Source of the DNA: CATQHL01 sp965242895
Lineage (GTDB): Bacteria; Actinomycetota; Acidimicrobiia; Acidimicrobiales; CATQHL01
Assembly: GCA_965242895.1 (NCBI GenBank)
Contig: OZ251507.1
Span: 1,054,001-1,118,000, forward strand
Reading direction: 5' to 3'
DNA: 64,000 nt
Shown: piece after piece, positions 53,581 to 62,097 of the stretch
How the letters are laid out: every line of letters begins with the position of its first letter
Numbering within the stretch: position 1 is the stretch's first letter
The notes under the pieces: generated by a model
Databases searched by the model: none
The model's input: the letters and a program-made list of their open reading frames with translations, nothing else
What the model was told of the DNA's origin: nothing
Made by a program: the position numbers and the translations under genes

Positions 53581-53998
53581 CGCCAACCTCCTGCTGTACT
53601 CCGTCGACACAGCGAGTCCCGACCACAGCAGGGCATCAGAATGGCTGACCAACGCGCTCGAAGGCGACCGACGAGTTGGCATCTCGTGGCAGACCATCGG
53701 GGCATTCTTGCGGATAAGCACTCACCCTCGAATTACGGCGTCCCCGTTCTCCGGCGCAGAAGCCTGGGCGATAGTCGAAAGCTGGTTAGCTGCAGAACCG
53801 GTCTGGGTGCCGCCCGCCGGGGAGAGAACCGCAAGAATCTTGGCGAAACTGGTCGCTGCCTCGAGAGTCACAGGAAACCTCGTTTCCGACGCCCAACTCG
53901 CAGCCCTGGCAATCGAGAACGGACTCACCGTCTGCTCAGCGGATTCTGACTTTGCCCGATTTCCGGAAGTTCGCTGGTACAACCCCCTTCAGCACTGA
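53570..53998 (+). CDS. vapC: PIN-domain toxin (VapC-like ribonuclease)
   Basis: 142-residue PIN-domain ribonuclease, partner of the RHH antitoxin just upstream. Seen acidic catalytic residues: LVDANLLLYS with the first Asp at residue 4, SDAQLAALA with the third, and CSADSDFARF with the fourth. The length is normal. The stop region is followed by imperfect 15-bp repeats (from 53984). It would cleave RNA when the antitoxin is lost. Confidence 0.88.
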   Translation: MLVDANLLLYSVDTASPDHSRASEWLTNALEGDRRVGISWQTIGAFLRISTHPRITASPFSGAEAWAIVESWLAAEPVWVPPAGERTARILAKLVAASRVTGNLVSDAQLAALAIENGLTVCSADSDFARFPEVRWYNPLQH

Positions 53999-54048
53999 CC
54001 CCTTCAGCGCTGACCCCTTCGGCGCTGCCACTGACCCTTCCGTCACTG
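53984..54048. repeat. 15-bp repeats starting at the vapC stop
   Basis: CCCCTTCAGCACTGA at 53984-53998 contains the vapC stop; the next unit 53999-54013 differs by one base, and two more diverged units follow to about 54048. Each unit ends in TGA. Confidence 0.75.
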
Positions 54049-54215
54049 ATCCCTTTGGCTAACTTTGCCCGAGTATTGGCACGATGAGCCTTCGGCGGGG
54101 CGAGGATCGGCCCGGCCTCAACCATCTACCCGCTGACCGGCCGCTGCAGGGGGCAGCAAAAAGCGGCAATAATAAAGCAACAACCAAGCATCCCTCAGCA
54201 CAAGGAGCACTGCCG

Positions 54216-54611
54216 ATGAAACTTACGCAGCAAACCATGGACCTAGCCAAAGGGCCAAACCTTGCGATGGTCTCCACCCTTTTCCCGTCTGGGTTGATCC
54301 AAACGCAGCCCCTTTGGGTAGACGCCGACAGCGAACACGTCTTGATCAACACCGAGATTCACCGTCGCAGGTTCAAGAACGTCCAGTCTGACCCAAGAAT
54401 CACAGTCACCATCCTCGACCGCGCCAACCCCATGCTCTGGTCGGAAGTGCGGGGGCGCGTAGCCGAAGTCGTGAGAGGAAGTGAAGCACGCGAGCACATC
54501 GACGCTCTCTCCATGAAATACACCGGAGGCGAATACAACCTCCCGATCGAGAGCGAGCGCGTGATACTGAAAGTCGCCCCGGAAAAGGTCTTCGACTTCA
54601 ACATCCCGTAG
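54216..54611 (+). CDS. PPOX-class F420-dependent oxidoreductase candidate
   Basis: 131-residue split-barrel protein of the PPOX family, close to actinobacterial F420-binding members: LAMVSTLFPSGLIQTQPLWVDAD, then EIHRRRFKNVQSDPRITVTILD, and ESERVILKVAPEKVFDFN. The start at 54216 is chosen because AAGGAG lies 9 bases upstream; the frame is open to 54084. Substrate unknown. Confidence 0.8.
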   Translation: MKLTQQTMDLAKGPNLAMVSTLFPSGLIQTQPLWVDADSEHVLINTEIHRRRFKNVQSDPRITVTILDRANPMLWSEVRGRVAEVVRGSEAREHIDALSMKYTGGEYNLPIESERVILKVAPEKVFDFNIP

Positions 54612-54690
54612 AGGGAGGTCAAGGCGGGCGCTCAGGCGGGCGCTGGGGAGCCGCCCGCTCGGACTGCGGACGGGCGGGGGGCGACCCTTG

Positions 54691-55713
54691 CTAACCCGAA
54701 CCGGCCTGGGTCTGCCAGGGAGCCGGTATAGGCAAATCGGTCATCGACAACAGGCCCGGCGGGGCGTCTGCTATGAGCGGCAGGACGTTGCCGATGGCCG
54801 CAGCCGTGGTGATCTGGGGATTGAAGCCTCCGCTGATGACCGCTCTCAGGTCGGGGTCGCCTTTGACTGTGAAGGAATCCTCGGCTGCGAGCCCCGCCGA
54901 GGCCAAGTCGACGCGGCCTAAGAACTCAGCCTCGAACCATTCGTTGCCGTGGACGCGGCCGAGGCAGCGCTGACGGAAACCCGCCGAGCAGCCAGCGGCT
55001 ACAGGCACGGCCGCAGAATCGACAGACTCGGAGGCGAAAAGAGGGGTTATCGATTCCGTGAAATCGCCCAAGCTCACTCCGAAGCGGCGGGCGAAAGTTT
55101 GCATTGTGTAGAGGTAGCCAATGTGTCCGAAGATGGTCTTTGCGGACACGCCCGCGGCGAAGTCTTCCTCGCTGAAGCCGATGCCTAGGCGTCGCTGAAC
55201 TGTGGCGCTGAAGCGGGAGAGGTCGACGACCCTGCGAACCGAAATCCGATCCACCCGGCGGGCTGCGCCCGTCAAAGCCAAAGCCAGCACTTCGTAGATA
55301 TAGCCCGGGTTGGCGCCCACCCCTGTCACGGTCACGCCTTTGCGCAAAGCCAGCCGCTCGAACTCGGCAGCGGCGCTTGGAGCCGACCCCCAGGGGTAGC
55401 CCATCTCCTCGGCGGTGCAGGCCACGTTCAGGCCCGCTTCGATGCCGGCGAGAACGTCGGCGCGGACTTCGGCGATGAAAGACGTAGTGGCGACCACCAA
55501 CACGTCGGCTGGCACGCTCAGCGCCTCCCGACGGCTCGTTACCGGCACACCCTCGGCGCTGAGGTCTGCGAGTTCGCCGATGTCTCGGCCGAGCAGGTCT
55601 CGGTTGCGGCTGTACGCCGAGACCACCTCGAGACCTGTGCGGTCTCGGGCTAGACGAACCAAGTTTCGTCCTACGCCTCCGACGCCGCACAGCGTCAATT
55701 TGAGAGTGCTCAC
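54691..55713 (-). CDS. DapB-like/2,4-diaminopentanoate dehydrogenase-type NAD(P)-dependent oxidoreductase
   Basis: 340 residues with the N-terminal GVGGVGRNLVRLARD dinucleotide motif and a second domain resembling diaminopentanoate dehydrogenase (Ord family). Family-typical pieces: VGANPGYIYEVLALALTG and the middle VDLSRFSATVQRRLGIGFSE. The Ord enzymes deaminate 2,4-diaminopentanoate in ornithine breakdown, but many actinobacterial members have unknown substrates. It is the leftmost gene of the minus-strand block after the hyu cluster, separated from the SnoaL gene by a strong hairpin (55796-55826), so it has its own transcript or weak read-through. Confidence 0.75.
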   Translation of the reverse strand: MSTLKLTLCGVGGVGRNLVRLARDRTGLEVVSAYSRNRDLLGRDIGELADLSAEGVPVTSRREALSVPADVLVVATTSFIAEVRADVLAGIEAGLNVACTAEEMGYPWGSAPSAAAEFERLALRKGVTVTGVGANPGYIYEVLALALTGAARRVDRISVRRVVDLSRFSATVQRRLGIGFSEEDFAAGVSAKTIFGHIGYLYTMQTFARRFGVSLGDFTESITPLFASESVDSAAVPVAAGCSAGFRQRCLGRVHGNEWFEAEFLGRVDLASAGLAAEDSFTVKGDPDLRAVISGGFNPQITTAAAIGNVLPLIADAPPGLLSMTDLPIPAPWQTQAGSG

Positions 55714-55795
55714 GCTAGAAAGCGTAAGAGAAGACAGCGCAGAGGAAGTGAGCGGCTAGGGGCGGACAGCGACGACGGACGGGCGCAACGGACGG

Positions 55796-55826
55796 GCGCT
55801 GCACAGCCGATGAGGCTGTGCAGCGC
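55796..55826. terminator. 13-bp perfect hairpin after the SnoaL gene
   Basis: Arms 55796-55808 and 55814-55826, fully complementary with a 5-nt loop, 14 bases after the stop of the SnoaL-like gene on the minus strand. No clear T-run follows, so it may act as a GC-rich terminator or RNA-stabilising hairpin at the end of the hyu unit. Confidence 0.55.
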
Positions 55827-55840
55827 ACGAAGTTGCAGTG

Positions 55841-56260
55841 TCAGGACTTGACTTGGCGCGCCACTGTGTTGAGATCGAAGTAACTTCTCCCGCCGGTCAC
55901 GCGCCCGTCGGCGACGTGAAGGACGTCGCAGGCCTGCAACTCCACCTTTGCGTTTGAGGGTTCCATTTCACCGTCGGGGCCCATCATGGGTCCGGTGTTT
56001 GTTCCTCTGACCGTGAACTCCACTGTCACCCAATCCCCGCTCTCAAGAAGGTTGGTGATCTCGACGGAACCATCGGGAAAAGCCCGAGCCCACTCTCGAT
56101 ACTCGCGCAGGAGCCCTTCAGCCCCTTGAAATCTACGACCGCTGGGGACCTCCAACCAATCTAAGTCGTCGGCCACGCACTCGACAGCCGCCTCGAAGTC
56201 TCGGTTGTTGAACGCATCGTAAGTTTTTCGGACTAGTTCTCCGTTTGTTAACGCTGGCAT
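55841..56260 (-). CDS. SnoaL-like/ester cyclase-type NTF2 protein
   Basis: 139-residue NTF2-fold protein. Seen: VRKTYDAFNNRDFEAAVECVADDLDW and GAEGLLREYREWARAFPD, then a strand with FTVRGTNTGPM and LQACDVLHVADGRVTGGRSYFD, all typical of the SnoaL-like family. The family includes cyclases and isomerases and many hypothetical enzymes. It follows the bicupin gene by 90 bases and is the last gene of the hyu cluster. No enzyme assignment is possible. Confidence 0.8.
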   Translation of the reverse strand: MPALTNGELVRKTYDAFNNRDFEAAVECVADDLDWLEVPSGRRFQGAEGLLREYREWARAFPDGSVEITNLLESGDWVTVEFTVRGTNTGPMMGPDGEMEPSNAKVELQACDVLHVADGRVTGGRSYFDLNTVARQVKS

Positions 56261-56349
56261 TGCTACTGCTCCTTCTTTATGTTTTGTTCTTGTTGGCCTC
56301 TCTGTTGGCCTTTGGTCTTGGCCTCTCTGTAGGCGCTGAAAGTTGTTCG

Positions 56350-57255
56350 CTAACCAGCACGGATCGCATATGCCGGCTCCGTGTTGGGGTACAGCCCGTA
56401 TTCCGACCGGTTTTCCCAGTCGGTATGTCCAGGGGTTTCAAGCCAAGACTGACCGTCGTGAAACTCCCTTACAACCTGTGTTCCGACTTCCTCGCCGTCT
56501 TCGTTCACTAGTTCGGAGAATTCAGCCCCCATCGGCGCGTCGCAGTGAAGCATGAGAAGACTGCCCTTGGAAGTCAGCAGGGGGCCGTGCTTCAACCCTG
56601 CGGGATTGGCCAGAAATGAGCCGGGTGCGTGCATTCCCCGCTCAGGCATGAGGAGGTCGCCGGCCAGCCAAACCATCTCTTCCCAGCAGTCCCAGTGGAC
56701 TTCCTGACGGGGCTCGCCAAAACCTGGCGCCATATGAATGAAGCGAAGCATTCCGCCAGGTCCGCCGTGGAAGAGACCCTCGGCTGGGTCTGGCCAGCGC
56801 AGAGACTTGTGCATGATGCCGTGGCGCAGACCAGGCATCTCAGTCAGGATCCAGTCAATCTCCCAGACTTTGGCTATGTACGGCTTGTTGTCGTAGTAGT
56901 AGCCCTTCACCCAGGTCGAGTTCCAAAACACGTACGCCTGAAACCCTGAAGCGGAGGAAAGTTCCACCTCTCCGCAGTCAAGGGGAGCCGCTACGTAGCC
57001 GCCCGCTCCGATTGTTCGCCCGTTGGCAGTCACGTCGCCTTCCACGACGAACATCTCCAGGGCGCCCTCGTCCGCCCGCTCCGTGTGCTGCCAGCCGGCA
57101 GGGGCTTTGATCATGTAAGTGCCGTCGCCAGTCTCAGGGCGATCGGACATGACCCTGACGTCGAGATTGTGAAAGAGCTTGGGGCCTGAAATTCTTTCCC
57201 ATTCCAGCGCCCATACGTCGAAGAACTGCGGTGCGTCCCGATTTCTGTGACTCAT
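56350..57255 (-). CDS. Bicupin protein (DUF4437/ChrR-cupin type)
   Basis: 301 residues from the ATG at 57255 (AAAGGA upstream); the frame is open to 57486 without support. Two cupin barrels: the first with EMFVVEGDVTANGRTIGAGGYVAAP, the second with HWDCWEEMVWLAGDLLMPE and GSFLANPAGLKHGP. The second has the metal-binding His/Glu set (HWDCWEE, KHG). Probably a dioxygenase-like or sugar/amine-acid isomerase in the pathway of its neighbours; substrate unknown. It is 50 bases after the amine oxidase. Confidence 0.75.
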   Translation of the reverse strand: MSHRNRDAPQFFDVWALEWERISGPKLFHNLDVRVMSDRPETGDGTYMIKAPAGWQHTERADEGALEMFVVEGDVTANGRTIGAGGYVAAPLDCGEVELSSASGFQAYVFWNSTWVKGYYYDNKPYIAKVWEIDWILTEMPGLRHGIMHKSLRWPDPAEGLFHGGPGGMLRFIHMAPGFGEPRQEVHWDCWEEMVWLAGDLLMPERGMHAPGSFLANPAGLKHGPLLTSKGSLLMLHCDAPMGAEFSELVNEDGEEVGTQVVREFHDGQSWLETPGHTDWENRSEYGLYPNTEPAYAIRAG

Positions 57256-57305
57256 CTTGATTTCCTTTCTTGGTGATTCTTGGTGGTTCGTTTGTTGACT
57301 CTTGA

Positions 57306-59228
57306 CTAAGCGTCGTCGTCCTCGCAACCGCTCCCTGCTTGGCAGGCGGCGGAGGGAGGCGGAACGTCCAGAGACGGGTTGCGGTCGAAAAAGCCCACAG
57401 GCAACAGATGAAAACCGATGCTTTCTACCGGCATTATCGGCCAGTCCTCCGGGCGGACTATATGCGACACCCCAAAGGTGTGCCATGCGACGATGTCGGT
57501 GTCGAGCAGGTTGCGGTTACCCGACATCCAGCACGGCAGTCCGTCCTCGCCGGAACTCTGATTGGGGTAGTCGCCGGCTGCATGCATCTCGTCGGGGTGA
57601 AACGGGGTGACCCAGAGGTGCTTTTCAGCGAAGCGGGCCCGCGCCGCAATGCGAGAATCCTCCGAAGCCAACAGAAGAGAGCTCGCCGAAGGAACGAGTT
57701 TGTATGCGACGGGCTGGCCTAGGCGATTGAGCTTGCGCGGGTTCAGAACTTTCCAATGGCGACTCTTCAGCGGGTCAATGGTTCGCTGCGCCTCGCTTTC
57801 GCAAGTCAGCGCCTTCTCGACCGCTCCGAAAGCGTTCAGGTGCGGGTTGTCTTCCCCTGCCGGGTGTGCGACGGTGTCAACTTCGACGACAGAGTTTTCC
57901 TCGCCGTCCACGGCAAAATCCAGACGCATGTTGAAGATGTGCTGATGGTTGACCCCGCTCAGTTGCGGAGCAATCTTCGAGCCCCACGGGTCTTCCCCTT
58001 CGAGCGGGAGCGCCCGCGTCTGCACGATACCGGTGAGTTTGATCTCAAACTCGATGTGCCCGTCCAGATAGAAATACCAGTAAAAGGCGTACTCGTAGTT
58101 ACCGAGCGTGGCTATCGACGAAATCACCAAGCGGCGCGAGCGGCGCACTTCGCTTGAACCCGAGTGCAAGTCCCAGTGCTTCCAGAGAATGGAAAAATCC
58201 TCTTCATGAAGGCAGACGGCGTTGCGAAGGACGTACGGGTCGCCGTTGTCGTCGGCCAAGGTGGCGTCCATGTAACGAACTTCGCCTAGGCAGTCGCAGC
58301 CCAGAGAGAGCGAACCGGTATTGCGTCCGATCCCGTATTCCCCGGCATCAAAGGCGTTGCGCCAGTGGAAAGCCTCGGTCGCGTCGCCGTAGGGGACGAC
58401 CATCTCCGAGAGGCTTGCGCGGTACAGCACGGAACGGCGCTTCCCGTCGTCGTCGTAGGCGATTTGATGTAGAACCAGCCCGTCGGTGGGGTGCATCGAC
58501 ACACGGACGCTCCACTTCTGCCAACGGACGAGCGAACCCTCAATCGTGAAACTAGGCCCGTCCGCTTGAATGATGTCCAGCGGCCGCAGGTCGCTGCGAA
58601 GCGCCTCCTGAGAGTCGGCGTCGTAGTTGCCCGATTCGGAAGGTATGGGCACCACTTCCCCGTCGAACACCTTGAGAACCTCCTCGTTGTTCAAGTCCAC
58701 GACGGCGAGCACGTTCTCGATGGGTTTCGCATAGCCGTTGTCTGCGGAATTCAGACGCACATAGCATGCGGCCCGCACCACTCGGCGGTCGGGGTCTACG
58801 CCCTCTACCGGAAAATCCCCTGACGACCAAGGGTCGACCTGCACGAGGTCTAAATCGGTCACACCCCGTTTGAGCACGGCTGCTCTCCACAGCTCATCGG
58901 ACTTGACAATCCGATCAACCGCCAGTATCTCCTCTAGCAGGATGGGAGGTTGGACCCCACACAGCTCACGACTAGAAACGATTACGCCGTCGGCTAGCGA
59001 AACCGTTGCTTCATGGACGGACCCGTCGCCGCGATTCAGCAGCGTTGCCCGCACTCGACGACTGATTGGATCGCCCGGCTCAAACCCGTTGGCCTTACTC
59101 TTCGGAGGCTCCTCCAAATGGAGAAGTGCAAATCGAAGCCGCCCGCCCTCGGGAAACTCCGATCGGATTATCGCTGCAGCCGCCCGAATTTCGTCTGCCG
59201 AAAGCGGATCGAGCGGATGGGAGGCCAT
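57306..59228 (-). CDS. Copper-containing amine oxidase (TPQ type)
   Basis: 640-residue copper amine oxidase that oxidises primary amines to aldehydes with H2O2 and NH3 release. All active-site parts are seen. The TPQ precursor Tyr378 is in NYEY; the catalytic base Asp294 is in AFDAGEYG, 84 residues before it as in Arthrobacter globiformis amine oxidase. The copper ligands are NHQH and the third His in VSHIVRPEDWP. There is no signal peptide, so it is cytoplasmic like the Arthrobacter enzyme. It starts 2 bases after the nitrilase stop and thus belongs to the hyu-nitrilase unit. The C-terminal tail is Cys/Asp-rich. Confidence 0.92.
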   Translation of the reverse strand: MASHPLDPLSADEIRAAAAIIRSEFPEGGRLRFALLHLEEPPKSKANGFEPGDPISRRVRATLLNRGDGSVHEATVSLADGVIVSSRELCGVQPPILLEEILAVDRIVKSDELWRAAVLKRGVTDLDLVQVDPWSSGDFPVEGVDPDRRVVRAACYVRLNSADNGYAKPIENVLAVVDLNNEEVLKVFDGEVVPIPSESGNYDADSQEALRSDLRPLDIIQADGPSFTIEGSLVRWQKWSVRVSMHPTDGLVLHQIAYDDDGKRRSVLYRASLSEMVVPYGDATEAFHWRNAFDAGEYGIGRNTGSLSLGCDCLGEVRYMDATLADDNGDPYVLRNAVCLHEEDFSILWKHWDLHSGSSEVRRSRRLVISSIATLGNYEYAFYWYFYLDGHIEFEIKLTGIVQTRALPLEGEDPWGSKIAPQLSGVNHQHIFNMRLDFAVDGEENSVVEVDTVAHPAGEDNPHLNAFGAVEKALTCESEAQRTIDPLKSRHWKVLNPRKLNRLGQPVAYKLVPSASSLLLASEDSRIAARARFAEKHLWVTPFHPDEMHAAGDYPNQSSGEDGLPCWMSGNRNLLDTDIVAWHTFGVSHIVRPEDWPIMPVESIGFHLLPVGFFDRNPSLDVPPPSAACQAGSGCEDDDA

Positions 59229-59230
59229 GC

Positions 59231-60133
59231 TCAGCCCCTCCAGGAGACGCTTTGGAGATTTGGGTTGGGTTGAAGGATGTCCCCGTAGAGATCGGGGCGG
59301 CGTCGGTCTATGAGGCGGAAAGGCAGATCGCCCTGATCCTCGTCAGCGGCGATGTCGGCCACGACGAGTTCCTGGTGCTGCGGGCCTTCCCCTCCTTCCG
59401 CAAGGACTCGGCCTTGGGGGCTGATGATCCTGCTGCGTCCGAAGAAGTCCAAGTCTCCGTCTCGCCCGGCCATGTTCGCCATTACCAAGTACACGGAGTT
59501 GTCGATGGCGCGCGCTGTCGATGTGTGCGAATGCAGGTATAAGTGAAGCACGACCTGCTCAGCGGCGGGATCGCTCACGTAAAACGCCGCCAGCGATCCG
59601 CAAATTATCTTGGCTCCCTTGATGGCCAGAATTCTCGTCGTCTCCGGCAAGGAGAAGTCGGCGCAGATCATGTTGCCGATGCGCCCCACGGAAGTGTCGG
59701 CCGTATCGATGCTGCCGCCGGGTTGAAAGTCGGGGGCTTCGATGGTGGGGGTCAGGTGAATCTTCTGGTGAACGTTGCGGATGTTGCCGTCGGCGTCGAT
59801 AAGAACCGAAACGTTCGCTGGGCGCTCCCCAGCGGGCAGGTTGGCGAGCATTCCAAAGGCGATGACCATGCCAAAACGCTTTGCTATTGCGGCGACTCGT
59901 TCGGTCGCCGCCCCTGGGATGGTGTCAAAAGAGGCGAATACCTCGGCTAGGCGGTCAGCGTCACCGGAAGCCTTGGCCTTGCGAATCTCGGCGAACCCAG
60001 GCAAGTAGCCCTCAGGGATTACTGCCAGCTGAACTCCCTGCTCGCCGGCGCGTGTCAGCCAGTCGGCGGCTTTGCCCAGTGTGGCCTCGGCGTCACCGGA
60101 GACGGGGCCTATCTGAACGGCCGCTACGCGCAT
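59231..60133 (-). CDS. Nitrilase-superfamily amidohydrolase
   Basis: Carbon-nitrogen hydrolase of 300 residues. The catalytic triad is seen as Glu41 (VIPEGY), Lys124 (VHQKIHL) and Cys157 (ICADFS). The start at 60133 is fixed by the usual MRVAAVQIGP beginning. It lies immediately after the hyuB stop. A role in hydrolysing the carbamoyl or amide product of the hydantoinase step fits the context; aliphatic amidase or N-carbamoyl-amino acid hydrolase activity cannot be separated by sequence alone. Confidence 0.87.
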   Translation of the reverse strand: MRVAAVQIGPVSGDAEATLGKAADWLTRAGEQGVQLAVIPEGYLPGFAEIRKAKASGDADRLAEVFASFDTIPGAATERVAAIAKRFGMVIAFGMLANLPAGERPANVSVLIDADGNIRNVHQKIHLTPTIEAPDFQPGGSIDTADTSVGRIGNMICADFSLPETTRILAIKGAKIICGSLAAFYVSDPAAEQVVLHLYLHSHTSTARAIDNSVYLVMANMAGRDGDLDFFGRSRIISPQGRVLAEGGEGPQHQELVVADIAADEDQGDLPFRLIDRRRPDLYGDILQPNPNLQSVSWRG

Positions 60134-60134
60134 C

Positions 60135-62015
60135 TCAGCCCGCAGGGACGAGCATTTCCGCGTCGTCGGTCGTCGGGGTGATCTGCCCTTCGGCAACCAG
60201 CCTGTAGTAGTTTTCGCCCCGGTCAAACATCTTTGGCGGCGAGCGGTCGGCGCGTATCTTGGCCCGCTGTGCTTCGCTGGCTTCGATGTCCGCCTCCAAC
60301 TCGTAGTCGTCGTCGGTTGAGTGGAAGATCACCCCGTAGTCGTCTTTTGCGCTCTGTTTGGAAACTAGACCTCGTCTGACGTCGAGCAGGACAGAGGCGA
60401 TTTCGCGGTTCAGCGGATCGCCCCACCCGCCGCCACCCGGGCTCAACACTCGCAGCACGTCACCCGGCTTGACCGGAATGGCGTCGGACTTGCCTGGCAG
60501 GACCTCCTCGTCTGGGGTGTCCGGGTTGAGCAGCCAGATCGAACCCTTGCCGGCCTTTCCGCCGTTGACGCCCCACGGCTGAAGGGTGGCGCGGTCGGAG
60601 TGAATGAGCAGTTCGCCCTCGATCAGGATTTCAATGTCCTTGTAGTAGCCCAGGCCGCCCCTGAAAGTTCCGGCGCCGCCGGAGTCCTGCCGCAAACCCA
60701 GACGCGTGATGCGGACTGGGAAATTCGTCTCGGCAAACTCAGCGGGCATATTTTTGGATTCCGGAGCCACGTCCACTGTGTCTGCGCCGTCAGCGAACGG
60801 CCTTGCGCCCGAGCCGGCGCCGGTGATCTCGCGCAGCAGAAAGTACTCGCCTTCGGCGTTGACACCGTGCAGGCCGTATGAGGAGATCGACTCGGAGGGG
60901 GCCGGGACGAACCCGCCAGAGGCCTTGCCAAGGATTCCGAGACCGACGTCGAGGATACGCAGCAGCGGAAAAGTGCGCCAGCCGCAGGCTGCGGGCCATT
61001 CCGGACTGAGCACGGTGCGCTCGGGCAGCGTGCATGTGATCACCTCGTTGACGCCGTCGTTTATCACCATGTCGGGCGCGAAGGCGATGAAAAGGGTGCC
61101 GAGCGACTTGGCGTAGTAGCGGTCGTTGGCAGGCCAGTTCAACGATCCCTTGATTTGCGGGTCGGTGCCGGTGAAGTCGAAGTTGACGCCTTCTGGGGTC
61201 TTGGTCATCGTGGCGCGGAGCTTCACGTAGTGACGGGGCTCCCGCGGCTGCACGTCCACGTATTCGCAGTAGTCCTCGAAGGTGTACTGCCCGTCGGGGA
61301 TCATCGGCAGCACCGTCTCGCGCAGGCTGCGGGCGCATCGGTCAAGCAAACCCTCAAAAGTCTTCTCTAGCGCTTCTAGTCCGTAGCGCTCGCATAACTC
61401 CAAGACCCGCGTGACGCCGATTCCGCAGGCGTTTACGAAGGCGTCGATGTCGCCGCGCAGATCGTCTACAAACCGAGAGTTGTTGAGGATGGTGTCGTAG
61501 AGCGCGTCGTTGCGAACGCCGCGGTCGTAGAGCTTGACAGGAGGGATGGTAAAACCTTCCTGGAAAATTTCCCATGCGGTCAGGGGGACGCTGCCGGGGG
61601 TCAATCCGCCGAGGTCGTTGACGTGGCCGAATACTTGCACGTAGGAAACGATCTGACCTTCGTAGATGACCGGCCTTGTGATGCATATGTCGCCTAGGTG
61701 AGTTATGCCGCCGTCCGACTTGTAAGGGTCGTTGTAGATGAAGATGTCGTCGGCGTGGATGTTGCCGGCAAACTTCTTCATTACGGGGGTCGGCACCGAC
61801 GCGAACGAGAGGGCGGTGACGCTGTTGCCGTGGGCGTCAAAGATGCCCGAACGGTGATCGTGCTGCTCGCGGACGATTGTGGAACGGGCAGTCCGCTCTA
61901 CCTGAATCTCCATCTCACGACGGGCGGACTCGATTGCCCCTTCGATGATCTCAAAGAGAATCGGCTCAAACTCGTTGACGACTTCCGAGCCGTTCCCTGA
62001 GGTGTTGGTTTTCAT
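60135..62015 (-). CDS. hyuB: Hydantoinase/oxoprolinase subunit B
   Basis: 626-residue HyuB-type subunit that works with HyuA in ATP-dependent opening of hydantoin, N-methylhydantoin, oxoproline or acetone-carboxylase-type substrates. Seen: FEIIEGAIESARREMEIQVE and TARSTIVREQHDHRSGIF at the start, IFIYNDPYKSDGGITHLGDI near 93-112, FDFTGTDPQIKGSLNWPAN, and RLGLRQDSGGAGTFRGGLG and the glycine-rich LSPGGGGWGDPLNR near the C-terminus. The ATG at 62015 has GGAGG four bases upstream; a TTG at 62018 is less likely. It directly follows hyuA in the same direction. Confidence 0.93.
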   Translation of the reverse strand: MKTNTSGNGSEVVNEFEPILFEIIEGAIESARREMEIQVERTARSTIVREQHDHRSGIFDAHGNSVTALSFASVPTPVMKKFAGNIHADDIFIYNDPYKSDGGITHLGDICITRPVIYEGQIVSYVQVFGHVNDLGGLTPGSVPLTAWEIFQEGFTIPPVKLYDRGVRNDALYDTILNNSRFVDDLRGDIDAFVNACGIGVTRVLELCERYGLEALEKTFEGLLDRCARSLRETVLPMIPDGQYTFEDYCEYVDVQPREPRHYVKLRATMTKTPEGVNFDFTGTDPQIKGSLNWPANDRYYAKSLGTLFIAFAPDMVINDGVNEVITCTLPERTVLSPEWPAACGWRTFPLLRILDVGLGILGKASGGFVPAPSESISSYGLHGVNAEGEYFLLREITGAGSGARPFADGADTVDVAPESKNMPAEFAETNFPVRITRLGLRQDSGGAGTFRGGLGYYKDIEILIEGELLIHSDRATLQPWGVNGGKAGKGSIWLLNPDTPDEEVLPGKSDAIPVKPGDVLRVLSPGGGGWGDPLNREIASVLLDVRRGLVSKQSAKDDYGVIFHSTDDDYELEADIEASEAQRAKIRADRSPPKMFDRGENYYRLVAEGQITPTTDDAEMLVPAG

Positions 62016-62097
62016 CAAACCTCCATTTCTGTGAATTTACTGAGACGTTTAAGACGTTTGATCCGTGGCTGATCCGTGAGACCGACGAATAGACGAA